Shown one piece after another: positions 1 through 3,459 of a stretch of 5,187 nt of DNA (its first letter is position 1; every line of letters begins with the position of its first letter). Location: contig JALNZJ010000065.1 of the NCBI GenBank assembly GCA_023229485.1, positions 1-5,187 of the forward strand. The letters are read 5' to 3'. This stretch comes from a bacterium. GTDB taxonomy: Bacteria; Patescibacteriota; Minisyncoccia; Minisyncoccales; Minisyncoccaceae. The position numbers and the translations under genes were made by a program. The notes beneath the pieces were generated by a model. The model was not told the origin of the DNA. It worked only from the letters and a program-made list of their open reading frames with translations, and did not search any database.

Positions 1-73
1 AGACCATGCTTTTGATTTCTCAAAAGTTTAGGTCACTGCTATTAAATTGTGATTACATAATATCGCAAAAACT
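1..73. other. Left edge, no gene identified
   Basis: I see no supported gene here. There is a small AT-rich hairpin (arms 9-15 and 20-26, loop of four). A minus-strand ATG at 5-7 could begin a gene that runs off the window, but only two codons are visible. In many bacteria secE and nusG follow rpmG and tRNA-Trp, so they are the expected next genes; that is inference only. Confidence 0.3.
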
Positions 74-102
74 AAAAAATGTATAGCCTTTTAAGCTATA
101 CA
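74..102 (-). terminator. Intrinsic terminator after tRNA-Trp
   Basis: Arms 80-87 and 95-102 form a perfect 8-bp stem (TGTATAGC with GCTATACA) around a 7-nt loop. On the minus strand it is followed directly by six T residues (79-74). It lies 44 nt beyond the CCA end of tRNA-Trp and would end that transcript. The stem is fairly AT-rich, so efficiency may be moderate. Confidence 0.7.
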
Positions 103-145
103 AATTAATATCTACGCGACTCGTGCACTCTAACTACGCTCAAGT

Positions 146-220
146 TGGCAGGGGCGGTAGGATTCGAACCCACAAGTATTCTTTTGGAGAGAATCAGTTT
201 ACCGTTGAGCTTACGCCCCT
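146..220 (-). tRNA. tRNA-Trp (anticodon CCA), 3' CCA encoded
   Basis: On the minus strand this folds as a complete tRNA: a 7-bp acceptor AGGGGCG/CGCCCCT, anticodon stem ATTCT/AGAAT around loop CTCCAAA giving anticodon CCA, and T arm GTGGG-TTCGAAT-CCTAC. Discriminator G is followed by an encoded CCA (148-146). The acceptor stem and GCCA end match the well-known bacterial tRNA-Trp pattern. The D stem is weak, with three of four pairs and a C-A mismatch. The variable loop is four nt. It supplies tryptophan at UGG codons. The other two tRNAs here do not encode CCA. Its own upstream sequence has only a poor promoter, so transcription may start before the broken copy at 360-420. A terminator follows at 102-74. 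Confidence 0.96.
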
Positions 221-359
221 ATTTTGTATTTACTTGTTACTAGGTTCGAATCTTAGGATTCGCCATTGAATAAATTTCTGCTGAAATTTTTCTCCGGCCC
301 GACTCGACTTCAGTCAAGTCTCCGTCTTTAAATCTTTTTATTAGTATATTTTAAAAGTA

Positions 360-420
360 GAAAGATTTAAACCCCCAATATTCTTGGAGAGAATCAGTTT
401 ACCGTTGAGCTTACGCCCCT
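360..420 (-). pseudogene. Decayed tRNA-Trp copy (5' half intact, 3' half lost)
   Basis: Bases 384-420 are identical over 37 bp to 184-220, the 5' part of the intact tRNA-Trp from the first acceptor base through the anticodon. After that the copy degrades. The anticodon loop has lost two A residues (CTCCA, five nt), the variable loop is shortened, and the T loop reads TTTAAAT instead of TTCGAAT. The 3' acceptor strand CGCCCCT and the CCA end are absent. It cannot fold into a normal tRNA, so I call it a pseudogene from a tandem duplication. The two 5' ends lie exactly 200 bp apart. Flanking sequence also shows residual similarity (near 257-264 and 448-455), so the duplicated unit included upstream DNA. 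A regulatory role of the retained 5' half cannot be excluded. Confidence 0.85.
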
Positions 421-436
421 AAGTTGTTTTTATATT

Positions 437-465
437 AATATAAATATGATTCGCCTACAAGTGAA
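437..465 (-). promoter_or_regulatory. Possible promoter ahead of the tRNA-Trp copies
   Basis: On the minus strand TTCACT (465-460) and TATATT (442-437) are separated by 17 bp. A start near 430 would lie about 10 nt before the broken tRNA-Trp copy. If real, it would drive a precursor carrying both the broken and intact copies, because the intact copy has no comparable promoter of its own. The -35 match is only moderate. Confidence 0.35.
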
Positions 466-540
466 TAAATTGCTTTCTCCTCCAGCTGGTGGATCGCAAT
501 GACAAACAAGGGGGTGGGAATGACAAATGTAGGGGCTTTA

Positions 541-568
541 AATTTAAAGTACCGCAAAATGCGGTACT
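541..568 (-). terminator. Probable intrinsic terminator after rpmG
   Basis: Arms 548-555 and 561-568 form a perfect 8-bp GC-containing stem (AGTACCGC with GCGGTACT) around a 5-nt loop. It begins 8 nt after the rpmG stop. On the minus strand it is followed by TTTAAATTT, a broken T tract, so termination may be only partial. Confidence 0.6.
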
Positions 569-575
569 AGAAAAT

Positions 576-743
576 CTATCTTTTTACTTCCTTGTGAGGA
601 GTATGTTTGTGGTCGTATTTACAGAATTTGCTTAACTGCAATTTTTCTTCCATAGCCTTAGTCTTCTTTGTAAAATAAACCGATCTTTTACATTCTTGAC
701 ATACCAATTTTATGAATTTTTTCTTTTTACTTTTTGTTGCCAT
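576..743 (-). CDS. rpmG: 50S ribosomal protein L33
   Basis: A 55-residue protein starting MATKSKKKK, with the L33 pattern: a KLV strand, a CQEC knuckle (residues 15 and 18), a YFTKKTK segment, then EKLQLSKFCKYDHKHTPHKE. L33 is a small, often zinc-ribbon, component of the large ribosomal subunit near the E site, and 55 residues is normal for the family. The fourth zinc ligand of cysteine-type L33 (second Cys of the C-terminal pair) appears replaced by Asp in CKYD, leaving Cys15, Cys18 and Cys41. The start is supported by the typical basic N-terminus and a purine-rich leader (AAAGAAAAG), not a strong Shine-Dalgarno. It follows tRNA-Tyr and tRNA-Thr and precedes tRNA-Trp, an arrangement like the tRNA/rpmG/secE region of other bacteria. 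It is probably co-transcribed with the upstream tRNAs; a nearby TATAAA (765-760) gives only a weak alternative promoter. Confidence 0.94.
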   Translation of the reverse strand: MATKSKKKKFIKLVCQECKRSVYFTKKTKAMEEKLQLSKFCKYDHKHTPHKEVKR

Positions 744-821
744 ATTCTTTTCTTTACTCTTTATATGCTTTTTGCTTCAAATTACTAAAATTTTAGATTC
801 TTTTGTGTTATTAATTTCTCT

Positions 822-864
822 GAGATTCCCTTCGCCTTCCATAGGCGGGCAAGTGGGAATGACA
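822..864. repeat. Dispersed palindromic repeat, copy A
   Basis: The element starts GAGATTCCC (822-830), ends GGGAATGACA (855-864), and has a hairpin core with CGCC and GGCG arms. GGGAATGACA recurs exactly at 516-525 and 2405-2414, and GAGATTCCC at 2369-2377, so this is one of several related copies. It sits between tRNA-Thr and rpmG, where it would be transcribed as a stem-loop. It resembles short palindromic intergenic repeats (REP or RPE-like) in form; no mobility protein is present. Confidence 0.65.
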
Positions 865-906
865 GATTAATTGTGGGAGAACCGTATCAGTTTTTAGTAA
901 TTGCGG

Positions 907-978
907 AGCCGATGGAGAGAATCGAACCCTCGACCTTTCCCTTACCAAGGGAATGTTCTGCCACTGAACTACATCGGC
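907..978 (-). tRNA. tRNA-Thr (anticodon GGT)
   Basis: On the minus strand all four arms fold: a 7-bp acceptor GCCGATG/CATCGGC, D stem GTTC/GAAC, anticodon stem TTCCC/GGGAA with loop TTGGTAA (anticodon GGT), and T arm GAGGG-TTCGATT-CTCTC. Length is 72 nt with discriminator T. The following bases are CCG rather than CCA, so the CCA end must be added after transcription. It decodes ACC and ACU. It lies 8 nt downstream of tRNA-Tyr, so the two are almost certainly processed from one precursor. Confidence 0.97.
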
Positions 979-986
979 AAAGCCTG

Positions 987-1069
987 TGGGCGAAGAGGGA
1001 CTTGCACCCCCGTAGACCGTAGTCACCTGATTTACAGTCAGGCCCAGTTGACTGCTTTGGTATTCGCCC
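987..1069 (-). tRNA. tRNA-Tyr (anticodon GTA), class II
   Basis: On the minus strand there is a 7-bp acceptor GGGCGAA/TTCGCCC with discriminator A, and an anticodon stem CCTGA/TCAGG with loop CTGTAAA (anticodon GTA). The 14-nt variable arm has a GAC/GTC stem, as expected for bacterial class II tRNA-Tyr. Length is 83 nt. CCA is not encoded (CAG follows). The T arm is GGGGG-TGCAAGT-CCCTC: position 55, almost always U and converted to pseudouridine, reads G. The other two tRNAs here keep TTCGA at this point. It is the first gene after the promoter at 1120-1092. Confidence 0.96.
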
Positions 1070-1091
1070 ATTAAATGTAATACATTTTCAG

Positions 1092-1120
1092 ATAATAACA
1101 GATAATCGTTTATTTTTCAA
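1092..1120 (-). promoter_or_regulatory. Promoter of the tRNA-Tyr/tRNA-Thr/rpmG unit
   Basis: TTGAAA (1120-1115) and TATTAT (1097-1092) are separated by 17 bp, a good sigma70-type match. A start near 1085 lies about 16 nt before tRNA-Tyr. The -35 box is inside the last codons of trmD, so the tRNA unit has its own promoter while also being open to read-through from trmD; no hairpin terminator separates them. Confidence 0.65.
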
Positions 1121-1790
1121 TAACCTTTCCCTTTTCTTTTCGCCAAATATCAATGTTTTTTTGATGTCCTGAAATAAGGGTTTTTGGTACTTTCCATTTT
1201 GTTCCTTTTTTGGGTTCGAATATTTCTGGTCGAGTATATTGAGGATATTCTATAAATCCACCTGTTTTTGTCTGTCTTGTTTTAAGAAATTCGGGGCGAC
1301 CAAGGACATTGGGAATTAAGCGACTGATAGTCTCAATAACTATCATTGCTGGTAATTCCCCTCCCATAAGGTCATATTCCCCTATCGAGAGCTCTTCGTC
1401 GGCTATTTTATCATTTACACGTTCGTCTACACCCTCGTAGCGTCCACAAATAAATATTAGATTGTCATAGCCTTTAAATAATTGAGTGGCTTTTTTTTGA
1501 TTGAATGGTTTTCCTCTGGGAGTAAAAATAATCGTTCTAGTCTTCTTAGTCTTGTTTTTCTTTTTTATTTTTTCGACAGCTTTGAATATTGGTCCGATTT
1601 GCAAAACCATGCCTAAACCGCCGCCATAAGGTCGGTCATCTACTCTTCCCTTCTTGTCTTTCTCTGCAAAGTCTCTAAGGTTATGAAGATTAATTTTAAT
1701 CAGCTTTTTTTCTTGAGCCTTTTTGATGAAAGTTTCGTTAAGGTAGGAGTCAAAGATATTTGGGAATATGGTAATGATATTGAAATGCAT
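1110..1790 (-). CDS. trmD: tRNA (guanine-37-N1)-methyltransferase TrmD
   Basis: This enzyme methylates N1 of G37 beside the anticodon using S-adenosylmethionine, which prevents frameshifting. Family signatures are clear in 226 residues: N-terminal ITIFP (6-10), DDRPYGGGLGM (51-61), the trefoil-knot cofactor segments FTPRGK (89-94), ICGRYEGVDER (114-124) and SIGEYDLMGGELPAM (135-149), then YPQYTRP (182-188) and LISGHQKNI (205-213). Arg157 and Glu119 match conserved active-site positions. The catalytic Asp (Asp169 of the E. coli and H. influenzae enzymes, in a DSF motif) aligns with Gln173 in TRQTKTGG, with no acidic residue nearby. The C-terminus is also about 25 residues shorter than the E. 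coli protein. The start is the only ATG fitting the family N-terminus; no Shine-Dalgarno is visible. A terminator-like hairpin lies 26 nt upstream. The usual partners rimM and rplS are absent here. Confidence 0.97.
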   Translation of the reverse strand: MHFNIITIFPNIFDSYLNETFIKKAQEKKLIKINLHNLRDFAEKDKKGRVDDRPYGGGLGMVLQIGPIFKAVEKIKKKNKTKKTRTIIFTPRGKPFNQKKATQLFKGYDNLIFICGRYEGVDERVNDKIADEELSIGEYDLMGGELPAMIVIETISRLIPNVLGRPEFLKTRQTKTGGFIEYPQYTRPEIFEPKKGTKWKVPKTLISGHQKNIDIWRKEKGKVIEK

Positions 1791-1815
1791 ATTGAATTAG
1801 CAATATGAATTATTG

Positions 1816-1849
1816 AAAAAGGCTATGCGAGGTGCCAGCATAGCCTTTT
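1816..1849 (-). terminator. Hairpin terminator between khpA and trmD
   Basis: Arms 1817-1828 and 1838-1849 form a perfect 12-bp stem with GGCTATGC/GCATAGCC at its core and a 9-nt loop. On the minus strand the stem ends in TTTTT. It starts 14 nt after the khpA stop and ends 26 nt before the trmD ATG. No good promoter fits between it and trmD, so it may act as a partial terminator or attenuator. A T-rich flank on the other side means it could also work on the plus strand. Confidence 0.75.
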
Positions 1850-1863
1850 GTTTGATTTTAAAA

Positions 1864-2199
1864 TTAGATTTTGAAATCTTCAAAGTCTTCTGTCGTAGAA
1901 GATGTCTCAGTAGTAGTTGATACTTCTTCTGGTTTTTTTCTAGAACCTCCCTCTGGCTCTTCAATTTTAAGATTGATTCTAGCGTGGTTTTTTAAACCAA
2001 TAATTCTTACTAAGCTTCGAATAGCTTTTGCAGTTGATCCTTGTCTTCCAATAAGCTGACCCATATCTTCTGGGTTGACTTTTACTGAAAGAAGTACTCC
2101 CATTTCGTCGACCTGTCTGTCGATTTTTACATCTTCAGGGTGGTCAACTAAGTTTTTGACTATAAATTCTAGGAATTCTCTATCTCTTGGTGTTTCCAT
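1864..2199 (-). CDS. khpA: KH-domain RNA-binding protein KhpA (YlqC family)
   Basis: A 111-residue protein with one type II KH domain (about residues 5-80), including PEDMGQLIGRQG with the RNA-binding GxxG loop as Gly51-Arg-Gln-Gly54, then STAKAIRSLVRIIG. KhpA is a small cytoplasmic RNA-binding protein, often paired with KhpB, that affects RNA stability and cell division or elongation in some Gram-positives. It is typically encoded between rpsP and rimM-trmD, which fits this context. Usual length is near 75-80; the extra 30 residues here are a Ser/Thr/Glu-rich acidic tail. I chose the ATG at 2199. The same frame stays open to 2355, but that extension is hydrophobic and unlike the family, and a strong promoter at 2307-2279 would start transcription inside it. 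The leader would be about 70 nt with no clear Shine-Dalgarno. Confidence 0.92.
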   Translation of the reverse strand: METPRDREFLEFIVKNLVDHPEDVKIDRQVDEMGVLLSVKVNPEDMGQLIGRQGSTAKAIRSLVRIIGLKNHARINLKIEEPEGGSRKKPEEVSTTTETSSTTEDFEDFKI

Positions 2200-2278
2200 T
2201 TTATTCGTTTCTAAATTAATTTTTATAATCCCAATTTTGGGTAGCTCGACCCTTTTCACCTCTATCTTAACTAAAATA

Positions 2279-2307
2279 ATTATGAGTGATAGTAAAATAA
2301 ATGTCAA
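2279..2307 (-). promoter_or_regulatory. khpA promoter
   Basis: A perfect -35 TTGACA (2307-2302), a 17-bp spacer and a CATAAT -10 (2284-2279) make this the best sigma70-type promoter in the window. Transcription would begin near 2272, giving a leader of about 70 nt before the ATG at 2199. A 16-bp dyad abuts the -35 box. Confidence 0.75.
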
Positions 2308-2322
2308 CTGGTTGGAACCAGT
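2307..2322. promoter_or_regulatory. Operator-like dyad at the khpA promoter
   Basis: ACTGGTT-GG-AACCAGT is a perfect 7-bp inverted repeat with a 2-bp centre. It overlaps the -35 box by one base. Symmetry and position suit a repressor or activator binding site, but no regulator gene is in the window and the site could instead form an RNA hairpin in read-through transcripts. Confidence 0.4.
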
Positions 2323-2373
2323 AATTAGTGCTTTATGTGTCTGCTTCGCAAACATGAAGGCAACTTATGAGAT
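2322..2373. repeat. Promoter-upstream repeat module, copy 1 (khpA)
   Basis: The block begins TAATTAGTG, contains a small hairpin with GCAAACAT, then AAGGCA, and ends ATGAGAT. The same succession occurs at 3402-3459 upstream of the rpsP promoter. Here it directly abuts the khpA dyad and promoter on one side and palindromic repeat copy B on the other. Confidence 0.6.
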
Positions 2374-2442
2374 TCCCCTCTTCTCCACCATGGGCGAGCA
2401 AGGCGGGAATGACAACGGATTTTCAACTTTTCAGGAGTGACG
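2369..2442. repeat. Dispersed palindromic repeat, copy B plus adjoining element
   Basis: GAGATTCCC (2369-2377) and GGGAATGACA (2405-2414) bound a core with CCACCATGGG, as in copy A at 822-864. Immediately beyond, 2417-2442 (GGATTTTCAAC...TCAGGAGTGACG) looks like a second, diverged element ending in a similar GAGTGAC. No coding function is apparent. Confidence 0.55.
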
Positions 2443-2483
2443 AAGAGGCAAAGCTACTGCGAGATAAAGAATTAATAGTTTAT

Positions 2484-2513
2484 AAAAAACAAAAGACACT
2501 AAATTTTAGTGTC
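2484..2513 (-). terminator. Strong intrinsic terminator downstream of the candidate small RNA
   Basis: Arms 2495-2501 and 2507-2513 form GACACTA/TAGTGTC, extendable by further A-T pairs. On the minus strand it is followed by TTTTGTTTTTT (2494-2484). No protein gene ends just upstream on this strand, so it must end a non-coding transcript or read-through from rpsP. Confidence 0.75.
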
Positions 2514-2636
2514 AATAGATATATGAGAGAAGAGCATGTCTCTTCTCTCGGGAGTACGTTATGGGTGCTCCCCTTCTTCGTATGGATCGGAGTTTCCTGA
2601 TATATTATGTCCCTCCTCAACTCCAAAGTTGGGACA
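2484..2636 (-). ncRNA. Candidate structured small RNA, unidentified
   Basis: A block of about 150 nt lies between a promoter-like pair (2670-2642) and a strong terminator (2513-2484) on the minus strand. The predicted 5' end coincides with a hairpin TGTCCC/GGGACA (2636-2631 and 2613-2608) containing an inner AACT/AGTT stem. A GGGAG/CTCCC hairpin (2572-2568 and 2554-2550) and a perfect 10-bp stem GAGAGAAGAG/CTCTTCTCTC (2549-2540 and 2534-2525) follow. GGGGAG could also pair with an upstream CTCC (near 2593-2590), so two alternative folds are possible. I found no ORF with a proper start. It does not match the SRP RNA, tmRNA or RNase P signatures I know. The alternative is decayed repeat DNA. 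Confidence 0.4.
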
Positions 2637-2641
2637 ATTTT

Positions 2642-2670
2642 TATATATAATATTTTGAAAAAAAATGCAA
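2642..2670 (-). promoter_or_regulatory. Possible promoter of the candidate small RNA
   Basis: TTGCAT (2670-2665) and TATATA (2647-2642) lie 17 bp apart; TATAAA two bases further is an alternative -10. The -35 is the same hexamer as in the rpsP promoter and shares CTTGCATTT with it. The predicted start near 2635 falls at the first hairpin of the candidate RNA. Confidence 0.45.
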
Positions 2671-2680
2671 GGCTATTTGT

Positions 2681-2762
2681 TAAGATTTACGAGATCGGGC
2701 CTCCTACGGAGTAACCGACCTCCTAAATCTTAAAAGCAAAAGATGCTAATGATAGGTTTTGC
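2681..2762. repeat. Palindromic CCTCC-type repeat, copy 2
   Basis: An outer perfect 9-bp stem TAAGATTTA/TAAATCTTA (2681-2689 and 2724-2732) encloses GAGATC-GGG-CCTCCTA...CGACCTCCTA. The inner part matches 3455-3490, where the same motif follows rnc. A second hairpin GCAAAA/TTTTGC (2736-2741 and 2757-2762) containing GATAGGTT follows and resembles the end of the other copy. No gene is involved. Confidence 0.55.
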
Positions 2763-2788
2763 TCTTCATATTTGAGAAATAAAAAAAA

Positions 2789-2828
2789 TTCCCGACTACG
2801 TTCGCCTATGGCGAACAAGTGAGTAATA
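2789..2828. repeat. Degenerate copy of the dispersed palindromic repeat
   Basis: TTCCC, then a perfect 7-bp hairpin GTTCGCC-TAT-GGCGAAC (2800-2816), then CAAGTGAGTAAT. The order TTCCC, TTCGCC, GGCG, CAAGTG matches copy A at 822-864, but the GGGAATGACA end has decayed. It lies just past the rpsP terminator. Confidence 0.45.
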
Positions 2829-2855
2829 AAAAATAACGGACGAGGGTCCGTTATT
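2824..2855 (-). terminator. Intrinsic terminator of rpsP
   Basis: Arms 2832-2841 and 2846-2855 form a perfect 10-bp stem (AATAACGGAC/GTCCGTTATT) with a 4-nt loop. On the minus strand the run of T residues (2833-2828) continues into TATTAC. It begins 19 nt after the rpsP stop codon. Confidence 0.85.
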
Positions 2856-2874
2856 AGTTTATTAAAAATATAAG

Positions 2875-3321
2875 TTAAGCAGCGGGAGTTTCGGTAGTTT
2901 CTGTAGTAGGCTCCTCGGCTGGAGTTTCAGCGGGAGTTTCAATAATAGGTTCTTCTACTATTTCAGCAGGAGCTTCCTCTATCTTGACTTCTTCCGCAAC
3001 AGCGACAGGAGCTTCTTTCTGTATTTCTTTTACTGGCTCTGGTTTTGGTTCTGGTTTTACGAAGTATATTTTTCGTTTTGGTTGATCAATTACTTTATCA
3101 GAAACGAGCATGTTGTGAACTGTGTCTGAAGGTTGAGCCCCAACAGAAACCCAGTATTGAGCTCGGTCTTTTTTGATATTTCTTTGTTTTGATTTTGGAT
3201 CATAGCTTCCAATCTCTTCCACAAATCTTCCCCCTGCAGGAGCTCTTCTTTTGTCTGTTACGACAATTTTATAAGAAGGTTGATGCTTCTTTCCTATTCT
3301 TAATAATCTGATAGTCAACAT
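2875..3321 (-). CDS. rpsP: 30S ribosomal protein S16 with acidic C-terminal tail
   Basis: S16 binds 16S rRNA in the body of the small subunit and helps assembly. Residues 1 to about 88 carry the fold: MLTIRLLRIG, KHQPSYKIVVTDKRRAP (12-28), GGRFVEEIGSYDP (30-42), then AQYWVSVGAQPSDTV (54-68). Residues about 90-148 form a low-complexity extension rich in Glu, Pro, Ala and Thr with repeated ETPAE and EEP units. Family members are usually 80-90 residues, so the tail adds about 60. It has no recognisable domain and is probably disordered on the ribosome surface. The start matches the family N-terminus; no Shine-Dalgarno is visible. The gene has its own promoter (3390-3362) and terminator (2855-2824), so it is monocistronic here rather than joined to khpA and trmD as in the common rpsP operon. 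Confidence 0.97.
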   Translation of the reverse strand: MLTIRLLRIGKKHQPSYKIVVTDKRRAPAGGRFVEEIGSYDPKSKQRNIKKDRAQYWVSVGAQPSDTVHNMLVSDKVIDQPKRKIYFVKPEPKPEPVKEIQKEAPVAVAEEVKIEEAPAEIVEEPIIETPAETPAEEPTTETTETPAA

Positions 3322-3361
3322 AATTTTGATAAGTTTTTATTAATTCCGTATAACGCAGTTT

Positions 3362-3390
3362 ATAATACAATAAATTTTAGTTAAATGCAA
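3362..3390 (-). promoter_or_regulatory. rpsP promoter
   Basis: TTGCAT (3390-3385), a 17-bp spacer and TATTAT (3367-3362) give a good sigma70-type promoter. Transcription would start near 3355, about 33 nt before the rpsP ATG. The repeat module at 3402-3459 lies 12 bp upstream of the -35 box. Confidence 0.72.
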
Positions 3391-3401
3391 GTACCTTTTG
3401 A

Positions 3402-3459
3402 TAATTAGTGTTTTGTTGTTTGCGTAGCAAACATAAAGGCATTATACTATCTATGAGAT
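3402..3459. repeat. Promoter-upstream repeat module, copy 2 (rpsP)
   Basis: TAATTAGTG, then a hairpin GTTTGC-GTA-GCAAAC (3419-3433), then ATAAAGGCAT, and finally ATGAGAT. It has the same order and orientation as 2322-2373 upstream of the khpA promoter. The rpsP copy carries about ten extra bases (TTATACTATC) before ATGAGAT. Confidence 0.6.

Larger units (their letters stand above)
221..540. other. Non-coding stretch with duplication and repeat debris
   Basis: No protein gene is supported here. Besides the broken tRNA copy, it holds a palindrome CGAATC-TTAG-GATTCG (247-262), an inverted repeat AAATCTTT/AAAGATTT (330-337 and 361-368), and related GATTCGCC...GAATAAAT blocks (257 onward and 448 onward) left by the duplication. 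Two AATGACA ends (498-504 and 519-525) belong to the dispersed repeat family described at 822-864. Confidence 0.5.

Noticed and set aside
240..265. T-arm-like sequence on the plus strand (CTAGG-TTCGAAT-CTTAG followed by CGCCA)
   Set aside because: No anticodon or D arm precedes it and no matching 5' acceptor strand exists; it is better explained by the CGAATC/GATTCG palindrome.
811..1071. Minus-strand ORF of 86 codons
   Set aside because: It runs straight through tRNA-Tyr, tRNA-Thr and a palindromic repeat; the protein has no family resemblance.
2200..2355. N-terminal extension of KhpA by 52 residues with a hydrophobic stretch
   Set aside because: The KhpA family starts at the inner ATG, and the strong promoter at 2307-2279 lies within this extension, so most transcripts would not contain it.
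1871..2600. Three plus-strand ORFs of 62, 121 and 77 codons
   Set aside because: They are antisense to khpA or cross repeats, promoters and hairpins; none has a recognisable motif or ribosome-binding site.
2484..2636. SRP RNA, tmRNA or RNase P RNA identity for the candidate RNA
   Set aside because: The conserved SRP apical motif, the tmRNA tRNA-like ends and the RNase P core sequences are not present.
2559..2663. Minus-strand open frame ending in a stop within the candidate small RNA
   Set aside because: About 35 codons with no ATG, GTG or TTG start in a suitable place; this length is expected by chance in AT-rich DNA.
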